A DNA stretch of 64,000 nt from positions 620,001-684,000 of the forward strand of contig NEEC01000016.1 in NCBI GenBank assembly GCA_002189035.1. Reading direction: 5' to 3'. Below are positions 10,680-21,840 of this stretch, in pieces. Source of the DNA: Utricularia gibba. Its lineage: Eukaryota > Streptophyta > Magnoliopsida > Lamiales > Lentibulariaceae. Position 1 is the first letter of the stretch; every line of letters begins with the position of its first letter. Made by a program: the position numbers and the translations under genes. Under the pieces are notes generated by a model. The model was not told the origin of the DNA and did no database searches. It was given only the letters and a program-made list of their open reading frames with translations.

Positions 10680-12852
10680 CTAGGGATCACTGGTACCAAC
10701 CCCCACAATTTCCTTGACATTGTTGATCATTTTCAGGACTTGCCACATGGTTGGCCTCTGCTCAGGAGACGTGGCGCTGCAGAAGCTGGAAACCTCAACC
10801 AGCATTCTAAGTCTCATATCATCCTCCCCCTCGTCGTCCCGCATTGCCCGGACCCAGTCCGACATGTCCGGTGGCTCCAGGAACGGGTGCTGGGAGGGGT
10901 GCTTCCCGGAAAGGAGCTCCAGAAGCAGGATTCCGAAGGAATACACGTCGGACTTTGGAGTTGGGAACTGGGAAGAGTTTCGAGTTTCGGGTGCCCTGTA
11001 CTTGGATGACTCTTGATCGTCGTCCGGGGAAGTGTTGACTGTGGGAGTGAGGCAGTAGTCGGCCAAGCAGGCCTCGAAATCTGACCCCAACAGAACATTG
11101 GAAGACTTGAGGTTGCCATGGATGAACCTTGATGCTTGATGGATGTAAGCCAGCCCCTTTGCTACATCCTCTGCGATTTTGAGGCACGATGTCCAGTGGA
11201 GAGGCTTCCCCTTCGCTGATCTTGAACCTGTACCAGGAACCAGTAGAAAACGATGTCCTTAGTTGTCACAAACTACAGTCTTTACTCAAACATTCAGGCT
11301 CGCATTTGCATCACAGACCCCATAAAACACACAGATATTGCTTTCGAGATCAAGCAATGGCACAGGCAAGACAAGTTTTTGCAGTGCCAGAGCTCCCATT
11401 TTGTAAACTAATATAAAGGGTGCATAGAAGAAGGCAAATCACTTGGTTGTGATCTCAGGAAGCTGAGAAAGCTTACCATGAATGAGATTGAACAAGCTTC
11501 CATTGGGTTGGTAATCATAAATGATCAATCTTTCTTGTTTGGCTCGGAAATAAGCTCTTAATGGAACCAAATTTGGGTGTCTGAGAACTCCAACGGATTC
11601 CATGTGTTGCTCAAAGGCTTCTTCACTTACAACGGCGGTTTTGCTTGAATCCAGTCTCTTCAAAGACACGGTTAATTGACTTCCCACCACAGCTTTGTAT
11701 GTCGTACCAATGGAGCCCCTTCCGAGAAGCTCAGCTGAAGCTTTCATCAGTTGCTCCAAAGTGTATTGCTCATCCTCCGCTGAAAAAAATATCAAATTCC
11801 CACCTGCAAAACGGTTGCGTACATTTCTCTTGACTCCAAAGATAGTGTTTTCAGGTTGGATTGATGAGAACGTGGCCGTTTCACATGGAGCTCTTACATC
11901 TGGAGTTCTTTCTTCTGCTTTGCGTTGAATCTGTTGTGTTTCTCCACTTTCCTCTCCTCTTCCTCTTCTTCTGAAAAGTGCAAATACACTTGAAAATGCA
12001 AGAATGAGAATCAGAGCTCCTGTGAAGAACCCAAGAAACAAGCCCACTTTTACACGATGTTTTCTTTGATCTGGAGAAGTATCATATGATTGCGCGTTTT
12101 GCATAAGGGGTGACGGAGGAGAAGGCAATGGGCGGTGGTGGCGGGGGAGGTGGAGTTGAAGAAATTGGCATCTCGACAAGGAACATTGATAACTTTCCCA
12201 CATAAGCCAGGATTATGCAGGAAGGAGAAAATGGTGAGCTTCTTCAAGGTTGGGTTAAAGGAATTTGGCCAGAAAGATTGTTATGCGAAACATTCAACAC
12301 TCTCAAATTCGTCTGATTCAACGGCGGAATAAACCCAGAAAACCGATTGAATTCGAGACGGAGAGATTCCAACAGAGGCAATCCCTTCAAGTTCTCCGGC
12401 AGAAGCCCGGTGAAGTTGTTATGAGAAAAGTCAAGAGCTTGCAGACGGTGGAGGAACAGGACAGACGGAGGAAATTCACCGGAAAAGTAATTCCGACCCA
12501 GTAACAAAGTCTTGAGATTAACAAGAGTCGAAAGGTCCGGTACAGGGCCGGTGAGCGAATTGTTCCTCAGATTCAGAACCCGGAGCTGGTCCAAGCGGCT
12601 GAGGGTGGCCGCCGCCACACCGCCCCGAAGCCCGAAGCTTTCTACATCGTAGCGAACGACGCGGCCTTGTACACATTTCACTCCCCGCCACTCACAGTGA
12701 TCGAAGGGCTCATTCATATTGTAGAGGAGGACGTTGTTCAAGTCCGCCGCCGCCTTAAAGCCCAGGAGGCCGACGGCGTCAGTTGGAAGAGCCGTCACTA
12801 AATGTGCGCTCCCACTGAGGAGTATCAGCTGTAGGAGAATCATAGCGAGCAT
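10680..12852 (-). CDS. LRR receptor-like pseudokinase, At5g67200/At3g50230 type (two frameshifts)
   Basis: This is a subfamily III LRR receptor kinase at the plasma membrane. Exons: 12852-11477 and 11227-10680, joined in phase through an intron with GTAAGC donor. A signal peptide (about residues 1-22) is followed by an N-cap ([10 protein letters not shown]), about five LRRs ([25 protein letters not shown]), a paired-Cys region, a membrane span ([17 protein letters not shown]) and a kinase-like domain. The domain keeps the VSLK lysine but has HGNLK in place of HRD and ADY in place of DFG, so catalysis is unlikely. Two one-base losses, at 12252-12254 and 12130-12132 (CCC where CCCC is expected), break the juxta-LRR region. 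With both restored the gene is 641 residues and the exon total is divisible by three. Confidence 0.9.
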
Positions 12853-13841
12853 TTCTCGTCGCCGTCGTCGGAGCTCCCCGGCGGAGGAAAATGCGGAGCA
12901 GCTGGAAACCAGAAAGCTTTTTGAGAAGTGACAAAAGCACTGTTTTCCTTCGGTAATTAGGAAAGTAGCCAGATAAAAACAATGGAATGTGATGTAACAC
13001 AAATTTTGAAAACTAATCCCATTCTATTAAAATAAATTCTATTTCAATAAAATTAATTTTAATTTCTAAATAAGTATTTAATTTTTTTTACGAGAATGGA
13101 TTTTTGAGAATCAATTATTTACATAAAAAGTATGAGTAGATAACTTATTATATATATAATTTATTTATAATATCAATTTACATTTTTTTTTATCAAAATT
13201 TCATTTTGGAATTAGGTTTATACAGATTGTTAATTGACAACATAATAAATATTGATTTTAAGGATCAATTAATAATTTATTTATATTAAATATAATTTTT
13301 TAATAGTATTAGTAAAATATATCATTTATTTATAAAAATCATTTTTTTATTTTTTTTACATTATAAATATATATCAATTCTGATTTGATCAAATGTTCAA
13401 TTTTGTTAACATCATGATTTTTTCAAATGTAGTTTAAATATAATAATTAGATTTTTCAATAAATAAGATTTTATTTAAAAAAATTTAAAATATACTTTTT
13501 ATTTAATTTCATATGTTCTTTTTTATAAAATGTGACTAAATCACGATTTAATCTTTTTAAATCACAAATCGATGATGATATAATTTAGGTTAAATTCGAC
13601 ATAAATACAATTAAATCGCTTTAGGTCATGAATGATTAATACAAATGATTTATCATTTTTTGATCATTTAAATTAATCGATATATTGCATAAGTTGTTGT
13701 TACATCAATTATGTGTCGGCAAAATAGTATTTTCCAATTATTTGAGTTTTTTTAAGTAAAAACAAATATTATTTTATCTTCTTCATCTTTTTTAAAAGAT
13801 ACGGCTTCTTCCTAAACGGAACACAGTTTGGGAGTGTGGCC
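12853..13841. other. AT-rich divergent intergenic region
   Basis: The segment separates the divergently transcribed receptor kinase (-) and dioxygenase (+). It is very AT-rich, with many A and T runs, from 13010 to 13790. It should hold both promoters. No gene or repeat family is recognised. Confidence 0.6.
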
Positions 13842-16017
13842 ATGGCTACCGACTTCAAGTCCCTGCCTTTAATTGGTAATCATCGATTTTCTTTAGCTTC
13901 GTTGCATTTTTTCGCGGTCGTGAGTTGGGTGCTGGATCTTTCGCTCCATGAATTGTTTGAATGGAAGTCTAGTTAGTTGTGTATAAGATTCGTTTGAGTG
14001 CCATGGCAGATATCAGGCCGCTAATGGAGAAATGGGAGTACCCAGACATGGAGAATGACAAGGAGGTAGCTGAAGTTGTACGGCAGTTGGACCTGGCTTG
14101 TAGAGAAGCTGGATTCTTTTATGTGGTAATTTAATTTTCCTCATCTTGTTGTCAACTTTTGAAAAAAACGTATTACTTCAGTGCTTGTTAGCTGATTCAA
14201 TCTCTTTGGTAATTCAAGTGTGGATCCGTCGTAGCAGCAGTTTTCTGCTATTTTCAGCTCATTTCTCTACACGAAAGCAAAATGTTACATTTCCACTTTG
14301 CATGGCGAGGAAATTGATTAGTGATAGAAGGTTTTGAGTAATGGCTTTCACACTGGGAGTAATGACTACAGTTTCTGTGGCAAGTTTGATGTTTCAGAGC
14401 TGAAAAACTTGTTTTGTTTAGAGAGTAGGATGATGCCCGGTGAATCATTTTGATTCTTTATTTTTAACTGTCTTCAGAAGGGCCATGGGATTCCTGATAC
14501 TCTAATCAAACAAATCAGGAGCATTGCTCGTGAGTTTTTCCATTTACCTTACGAAGAAAAGCTCAATATAAAACTTTCAGCAGCGACAGGTTTCAGGTTA
14601 TTACAGTTCACCATCAATCTATCGTTTCATATGGTTGTATTTAATAAAGGGGTGCTGAATTCAGAGGATATCAACGCGTTGGAGAAAACATTACAAAGGG
14701 TGTGCCAGATATGCAAGAAGCCATCGATGTAAGTAATGATTCTCATCCTGTTTGTAGTGTTTCTCCGTATAATTTGTATGGATTGCTTTCACTTGTCAGT
14801 GCTACAGAGAAGTGAAACCTGGAACCTATGGGAGTCTTGGTGAAGTTATGGAAGGATGTAACAAATGGTACCTGCTTGTTGTTGCTCATCTGGGACGTGG
14901 AAAATTTAAGAACATTGCTTCTAAATGTTTTATACATTTATTTACCTGCAGGCCAAATGATCCTCCAAATTTCAAAGTTCTTATGGAAGAGTATATCAAC
15001 CTCTGTACAGGTGCAGTGCTAGTAAATATGAGTCTGCTTCAAGGCGATTCACTTGGTAATGAATGTTGTGATCCAGATCTGTCGAGAAAAATAATGGGGG
15101 GAATAGCATTAGCACTTGGCGAAGCAGTTGATGCCTTTGAGGGGAAGGTTGCTGGTGATCCGTTTTGGGTACTTCGCATCATCGGATATCCAGTTTCTCG
15201 CAAAGAAAACAACAGTCTAGATGCAGTTGCTGCCGAGGATGACATCGGATGGTAATGCTTTGATTTACATCTTCCTTCCCAGTCCCCAGACTTTAACTGT
15301 TTCTAATGCACTTTACTTTGTTCCCACACTGCTCATTGATCGACTTCAGTGGAGCTCACACAGACTATGGTACTCATTCATCCAAACTTCATTCAACTTG
15401 CTCAATCTGCACTCCATCTCTATTCACTTTCGTTTGCAGGTTTGCTCACATTAGTTAATCAAGATGATGATATAACAGCTCTGGAGGTATCCCCATGTCT
15501 CATTGAATTTCATCTCTTTCTTCATGTCACGCATGAACTTTATCTTGAACATTTGAAGGTGAGAAACAGCAAAGGGGAATGGATATCAGCAGCTCCTGTC
15601 CCCGGCGCCTTTGTCTGCAACATTGGTGACATGCTAAAGGTACCATCAATCCATCATGCATCATACCTCAAACCCCATTCATGTTCTGATGCCTTTCCAG
15701 ATCTTAACCAATGGTTTATACGAGTCGACTCTGCATCGGGTCATCAACAAAACTTCAAAATATCGTGTCTGTGTTGCGTATTTCTTCGAGGTTAGCTGGC
15801 CATCCGTTGAATCAAATCCCCTACATTTTGCTACTCATATGTATGTATATGTCTGTCTGATTCCATATTTGCATTGATGATCAACTAGCCGAACTTCGAC
15901 TCCGCCATAGAACCACTGGATTCATGCGTGGAGAAAACTGGTGGCAGCAAGAAGCTGCAAGCAGCTGTTTATGGGAAGCATCTGGTCGGTAAAGTGCTGA
16001 CCAACTTCGTTCTGTAG
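13842..16017 (+). CDS. 2-oxoglutarate/Fe(II)-dependent dioxygenase, At3g50210 type
   Basis: Twelve exons: 13842-13875, 14010-14125, 14478-14596, 14665-14728, 14800-14867, 14952-15010, 15077-15251, 15350-15369, 15440-15486, 15559-15639, 15701-15790 and 15889-16017. Together they give 333 residues with no frame break. The N-terminal DIOX_N segment (AGFFYV, GHGIPD) leads to the jelly-roll core. The iron ligands are visible as HTD (the 20-base exon 8 plus neighbours) and the distal His in STLHRV, and [10 protein letters not shown] provides the 2-oxoglutarate-binding region. It is a soluble cytosolic enzyme; the substrate of this clade is not settled. Length and exon plan match the Arabidopsis family (about 332 residues). 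Confidence 0.9.
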
Positions 16018-16710
16018 AGCTCCTTCCCATTACCACGATTACACCATTTCCCCCCCAGTCCCCCTGTCTTCTGGCTTGTCTTATTCTGTGTGCAAGGCAT
16101 GATTCCTATGGTGAGGATTCTTCCAAAGACTCCCACAGCAGCGGATGCCATGGCAATCCCATGTCGAGGTCATTCATTCCGGTTGTGTGGTATAGCTTCT
16201 CAAGAAGCACTTTTCTGGTTTGTATCATTTTGTGTGTAATGTATGATTCCTATTGGTGATGATTCTTCCAAAGACTCAAACAGCAGCGGATGCCACTGTG
16301 AGTATGACATTCCCACATCATGATCATTGAAATGTTTAAATCAAACACGAAGAAGAATGAAAGATTAAAATCTAAAATATGTAAAATGTTGTTTTAAAGG
16401 ATTTTATAATTTTTTAGAGTTTAATAGGTTCTTGAGAATTATTCATCTCAGTTTCAGAAATCAATCGAATATATGCGTAAATTTTAAATTCTAATGGACT
16501 TGAAATAAAACGAAGTAAAACATAAATTTGAGTTGTACACACACGATAAGATTTTGGGGTGGGTTTGCACTCACCCTGTACATAGTCATTTGGTATCTCA
16601 TATAAATTAATTGAAATTGACCTTCAACTAATAATGTGAAATTGACAACCACTTTATTCAATACAATATTCCAACACGAAATACAATTAGATGTAATCAA
16701 TGTTGGAGTT
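16018..16710. other. Convergent intergenic region with a tandem repeat
   Basis: This lies between the 3' ends of the dioxygenase (+) and the oxidoreductase (-). It holds the two-copy repeat described separately and AT-rich sequence from 16320 to 16640. No gene is seen. Confidence 0.6.
16070..16330. repeat. Two-copy direct repeat in the 3' flank of the dioxygenase gene
   Basis: Copy 1 (about 16070-16175) and copy 2 (about 16214-16330) share long blocks in the same order, including ATGATTCCTAT, GATTCTTCCAAAGACTC and CAGCAGCGGATGCCA. The period is about 144 bases, with small indels. They are most likely a local duplication, probably within the 3' UTR or terminator zone of the upstream gene. Confidence 0.7.
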
Positions 16711-17995
16711 TCATGGTTCAACTACAACTTTTCCGGTAGCATGGCCTTCGATTGCCTTTCTCCAACCTTGTTCTGCATCACTCAAAGAATGCCGGGAATG
16801 AACGACACTTTTCAGCTTCCCCGCTTCCATCAGTTTGACAAGAGTTTTCAGATCTTCATCGTCCTTCGGGCCCAGAAGATGTGGCACCAGTTTCTTCTTA
16901 GCGAAGGTCACTTTCTTGATCACGAACCGCAGCATCGTCGCCACCCGGGAGTAAGATCGACTGCAACACTGCTGTCGTTCACCACCGCCTCGAAAACCGA
17001 CCACGGAACCGCGGCGGCGCAGTGAATCACGACGTCGTACTTCTTGCCGGATGGGCTCTTCAGGGACGCGCCTGCGGGTTCAGTTAATCAGGGAAGAGCG
17101 CATTTACAATGAGAGGTGCGAAGAGTGACCACCTTGTGGAGATTTGTAGTCTAGAACTTCGTCTGCTCCAAGGCTTCTTACCAGATCCAGATTCCGGGCA
17201 CCGCAGGTGGCGGTGACGTGATGGTTACCCAGCTTGGCGAGCTGGACGGCGTAGTGTCCCACGCCGCCGGAGGCGGCGGTGATCAGAACGTTTTTCGGGT
17301 GCCCTGTTTCATCCAGTTTCAGGCCGGCTGATTGGATTAGGGCCCTGTAGGCAGTTTCGGCCGCGATCGGAAGCCCACTTGCTTCGACAGCTCCGACGTT
17401 AGGTGGCCGGAGGACTGTCAAAGCTTCCTTTGCCACCGCATACTCCGACAATCCACCTCCCCTCTGTTTTTTTTTCATTTGCAAAATTTAATTAGTGTTT
17501 TAATTTATACATTCAAAATTCCAGAAAAAAAGATTAATTCTGAGGCTCACGAAGAAATTCAGATGAGCGACGACTCTGTCTCCGGGAACGAACTTCTTGA
17601 CACCGGCGCCGACCTCTACCACCTCTCCGGCGACATCCGTGGCTGTGTGTGTTGCCGACGCAGCTGACTAAATCAAAAACTGAAAATAAAAAAAATAAAA
17701 ATTGCAATTCTTTTCACCAGGAACAAGTGAAGATCCGGGAGCAAACAGAAGCCTCCAAAGGGCCCTCAGCCTGTAGGCTTTCCAGTCGACAGGATTCAAG
17801 CTCGCAGCTTCCACTCTCACCACAACCTCATCCCTCCCAGCCTTCGGGATCGGCACTCGTACGTGCTGCAAAGACAAGCAGAATGTACAGCACCCAAACC
17901 CGAATAAGATTTTCCAGGAAAACTACACTACACCTCTTACGCACTTTCAGAGAAATAACCCCATTCAGAGAGCGATCGTAAGCGACGGCGTTCAT
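16711..17995 (-). CDS. Chloroplast envelope quinone oxidoreductase homologue (zinc-free MDR family; one frameshift)
   Basis: This is the ceQORH/AOR-type NADPH-dependent reductase, which reduces reactive carbonyls or quinones at the chloroplast inner envelope. Five exons: 17995-17945, 17865-17718, 17642-17551, 17463-17133 and 17071-16711. The MDR fold is clear: N-terminal barrel (ASLNPVDWK, TDVAGEVVEVG), nucleotide-binding motif AASGGVGHYAVQLAK, then GADEVLDYKSP and the C-terminal GHATGKVVVEP. The stretch after DWK (AYRLRALWRLL) departs from the family, which usually has a KG.L.PF.PRKFP-like segment. One base is missing at 16944-16949 (CCCGGG where CCCGGGG is expected). Restoring it gives 327 residues, close to the 329 of Arabidopsis. 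No cleavable transit peptide is seen, as is known for ceQORH. Confidence 0.88.
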
Positions 17996-19124
17996 CGGAC
18001 GGGTTCCCACAAACTTGGGTTCACCAGTCTGCACCCCAGAGAAGGATATATAACCAGGAAGGATTGTAGAATTTTCTTTCCGGCGAGCACAGCAGCGACC
18101 AACTGATGGATGATGTTGAAATTCAGGACTCTTCTCCACCGCGCGACCGTTCTCCACCGCAGAACCGGCTCGGTGCTCCTCCACGACACCTTGGAAATTT
18201 CCCTACAGTAGATAAAAATAAACACTTTTTTTATAGACATAATAGCGATCCTGACTGACTTAAAATATATATTTTTTATTTCAAAACTAATTTTTAATAT
18301 TTCAAATCAATGTTTGAACTGAAACAGTATGATTTGATTCTAATTTAATTTAAAATTTATGATTTTGATTTTGAACTGAAATTGAATTGGATATCGAACT
18401 ATAGTATATGAAATTCAATGAAACCAATCGATTCCAAATGGAAATCGATTAGTTTAGAAACCCATCACAACATTAAAACAATGTTCTGAAAAATTTTTAA
18501 ACTTTAATTTTATTTTTTAAAAATAAAAATAATTTTGTTCTAGAACATAAATAAAATTAATTTTATTAAAAAATATTTTTAAAATTATACTACAAAAATT
18601 ATTTTTATAAAATTAATGAATATGTTACTTCTACTTTTAATTCTTACTTTTCTAAAATAATTTTTGAAAATTAAAAATATATTCCAAAAATTTTTAAGAA
18701 CATTGTTTAATTTTGTAACTTGACTTTTGTTATAAGAATTAAGCTAATTATAAAAGGGAATTCATCCCAAATCTTTATTTTAATTAATAATAGATTTAAA
18801 ATATTTATGTTTAAATAAATATACTTTGCATTTTAAAATATGTTTGGAAATATTATTATATATTTATTCACAATAGATATAAAAAAGATTTAAAAAAAAT
18901 CATACGCAATAAATGTTAAAATAAATATGATTAATGTTTTACAAATTAAACGTGTATTAAAGTGGGCCGGCCCATTTTCTACTGGGTCACACAAATTGGA
19001 TTTCAGCCCAAAAGAGAAGTTGCTCGGAGGGTAAAAATGTCACGTCCTCGGAAACTGATCTGGAAGGCCGAAAGCTGTCCTGGCAAAATCATCATTTCAT
19101 CTCGTTCACGTAGGAGGCTGGGAA
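17996..19124. other. AT-rich divergent intergenic region
   Basis: Open frames around 18000-18200 on the reverse strand extend upstream of the oxidoreductase start and look like 5' UTR rather than coding. From 18240 to 18960 the sequence is extremely AT-rich with no recognisable element. The last 150 bases carry a GGGCCGGCCC palindrome (18964-18973) that could be a promoter site for the gene starting at 19125. Confidence 0.55.
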
Positions 19125-20886
19125 ATGCATTCGCTTCCTGCTACTGGATTTCTTCTGAAGTTCACGCCGTCGTTTCGTTGCGGTAAAGAGAGGTATAATG
19201 GATTCTCGGTTCCATTTGCTGTATTCTCTGCCCAGAAAGCCTCACCTCCTTCTCCTGGTAATTGGTCCTTTAGTTGTTTTGGATGTCTTTTCTTTTATTC
19301 CTTTCCTAGACCTTGCTTGTTGTTGATGATGGTAGTAGATTGCGTCGAGGATGACGACCTCTTGAAGGCTTTCATGAGAGAAAGGAAGTTGAATGGGGAC
19401 TGGGTGACCAAGGTCTGTGATGGGATTTGGGAGAGGGGCACCATTCCGAGTTCATTACTTGTGGGTGAATTTGACAGCCTTGCTGATATTGCAGAGCTTG
19501 AGTCTGGGAAGTCGTTGGAGGTATGCCATTCAGTCCCTTGTGTCAGCATTGTCGTATATATGCATCATTTTCTTATGTCTGATTATATCCATATGAATCA
19601 AACCCATCCAATGGACTAGAAGATTTCCTTCAGGGTATACAACTTAGCTTCAGCTTCTGTCATCAGTACTTTTTATGCGCACCAGTTGAATGTAGTATGG
19701 GAAAATTAAAGAATTCATTTGAGGGATGGTGTCCGGATTGATAGCCTCTAATGGATCATATCCATTGCAGGCTGGGTTGTTGTGATTCGCGGAAGAAAAT
19801 AGATTTGCTGATGTAGAAAATTGAGCAATATGTAGTTACAGTGTTCTTTTTGCTGTGTTCAGGAACTTCAATATGACAGCGAATCCCGTAGACGGCTGAA
19901 TTTTCTGAGATATGAAGCTGTAAGTTTTACGCCGTATGTATTTGCATATCTCCTAGACACTGGCTTGATTCCTTAATGAAATGTACTTGGTACATGCAGC
20001 TTAAGAAGGAGCTGCTACTTTTGACTGTGGGAATTGGAACTGCTTGTACTGGATACTGTCTGATAACCTTGTCTGTTCAGGTTAGATGGGATCAATTCTC
20101 TGTTTCTGATTCTGTCTGTTTCTAAAACTACCGATACAGTTTACAAGCACCGGGCTGCGGTTCACGTACGACTAACTCTCCCTGATTTCCATTAGGCTTC
20201 AGTGAGCTATGCAATTGGAGTGCTTTTTAGGTGAGCTTTGTTGAGCTTATGAGTTCAATCAGTTAATGGTTTGTTAAGCTGGTGACCCTGATGTTCTTTT
20301 CCCTTTCAGCTTGCTCTACTTCCATCTACTCTGCAAACATGCAGACAGCATCTCTAGAGAATCAGTACCTGGGATTTTTAAGAAAACCAAGTCCAAAAAG
20401 TACTGAACCCAGGCTTGATTTGTGCCATCTGTTTTAGTTTCAGCTCGAGTATAGAAGTCGAGCCAAATTTAGTGGCTCCATTTCTGTACAAGAGGTGACC
20501 GCTATGATATATGCTAATGTTGGCATTGTACCAGAATCGGAATAAGGAGTGAGGACATTGCAAATGTGTTTGAGACTACTGTGAAAGGTAGCGGCCTCGC
20601 TTTATCATCTCCGAGGCTCGTAATTCCTGCTGCAATATATGCCCTCTGGGGATTTTCTCGGCATTTTTCGCATGAAATTTTCGATTTCCAGGTTATGATT
20701 CATCACCTTGAGCTACATTATGAACATGGGGTGATCTTTTGATTCTTATTTCTGGTGGTTATTCAGCAGGTTGTTCCAGCGATGATGGGTCTCTTTGCAT
20801 ACAAAGCAGCAGCATTGGTACAGGTTTATAGAGACAATGAAGATCTCAAGTTCATCTTCCCCGAGACTGAAGATGAGTTCCAGTGA
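19125..20886 (+). CDS. Plastid membrane protein with Atp1/UncI-like domain, CGL160-related
   Basis: Eight exons: 19125-19257, 19339-19520, 19863-19919, 20000-20080, 20196-20230, 20310-20399, 20535-20691 and 20770-20886, giving 283 residues in frame. The N-terminus looks like a transit peptide (Ser/Phe/Arg-rich). A soluble acidic linker (DDDLLKAFMRERKLNGDW) is followed by four membrane spans in two pairs: LLLLTVGIGTACTGY, YAIGVLFSLLYFHLLC, PRLVIPAAIYALWG and VPAMMGLFAYKAAALVQ. The spacing and the motifs L..GIG, SPRLVIP and P.M.G.F.YK resemble CGL160, the Atp1-like factor that assembles the CFo c-ring of chloroplast ATP synthase. The N-terminal half is unlike CGL160, so this is probably a paralogue with an unproven role. 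Family call is inferred from motif spacing. Confidence 0.65.
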
Positions 20887-21375
20887 TCGGAATGCTCAAG
20901 GTTTCCACACTGGCTCAGTAAGCTGTACATGTAACAGAGAAACCCTTTGGAAGGAAAAAGATGCAACTTTTGAGCTTTAATAGATAAACCAAACCTGAAG
21001 TACTCCAACCACCACCCTGTATTCTATTCCAAAATTCTACACCAGTGTATTGTTTTTGCCTTTTTATGGATTTTCCAATGCCGAGGAGCTGCCATACAAC
21101 AGGGCGTTGCAGATCGGGCGCGAAGGATAAACAATATGTTGTGAAAAAAAAAAGAATACACAAAAAACTCCCAAGGCAACTTTATTGAAACACAGACCAT
21201 GAAAGCAGTAGACGATAGCCAAGTACCTAAACAACAGGTAACCGGAAGTTGAAACAACACCAACTCAAGCTACGAAGAATAAGCAGAGTGTCATTTGCAG
21301 CGGACTCCAGCATAAGCACATGATGCTTCAAGTTCATCAGAAGGCCAGGCCCTTGATCAAGTGAGAGCATGATCC
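20887..21375. other. Convergent 3' flanks
   Basis: The stretch lies between the stop of the Atp1-like gene (+) and the stop of the ferredoxin gene (-). It should hold both 3' UTRs. No further gene is seen. Confidence 0.6.
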
Positions 21376-21840
21376 TCAGTAGAGATCCTTCTCCTTGTGT
21401 GTGTGGATCACACAGTCGGATGTTGGATAGGCGATGCAGGTGAGGACGTACCCCTGCTCCACCTGATTCTCGTCAAGAAATGAGCCATCCGACTGGTCGA
21501 CTGAACCAGAAGCTATCTTCCCAGCACAGGTGGAGCAGGCTCCAGCACGGCAGGAGTATGGGAGTTCAATTCCAGCAGTCTCAGCAGCATCAAGAAGGTA
21601 TTGATCATCTGGTGCATCGAATTCGGACTCCTCACCTTTGTCGTTAATCAGTTTCACCTTGTATGATGTGGCCATGGCTGAAGCTTTGAACTCAGACTTC
21701 GGCTTCAATCTAAAGGATCTGGTAATGCTTTTCACTGATCCAAGGGATGATGTGCTTGTGCCCCTCTTTAACAAGGCAACTGGGATTCGGGTGGGCTGGG
21801 AAACTCCAAACACAGAGGTTGGAATGCATGGAGCCGCCAT
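21376..21840 (-). CDS. Chloroplast [2Fe-2S] ferredoxin, root/heterotrophic (FD3-like) type
   Basis: A complete coding exon for 154 residues. A Ser/Thr/Arg-rich transit peptide ends near residue 56 (FKASAMA), and the mature protein begins ATSYKVKLI. The four cluster cysteines are in the standard pattern: [14 protein letters not shown] and LTCIAYP. The protein carries electrons in plastids. The C-terminus ([14 protein letters not shown]) ends in LY, as in non-photosynthetic ferredoxins, rather than the leaf-type ETHKEEELTA. It would therefore deliver electrons from FNR and NADPH to nitrite reductase or glutamate synthase. An acceptor-like TTTCGCAG sits just upstream of the ATG on the coding strand, so a 5' UTR intron is likely. 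Confidence 0.95.
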   Translation of the reverse strand: MAAPCIPTSVFGVSQPTRIPVALLKRGTSTSSLGSVKSITRSFRLKPKSEFKASAMATSYKVKLINDKGEESEFDAPDDQYLLDAAETAGIELPYSCRAGACSTCAGKIASGSVDQSDGSFLDENQVEQGYVLTCIAYPTSDCVIHTHKEKDLY

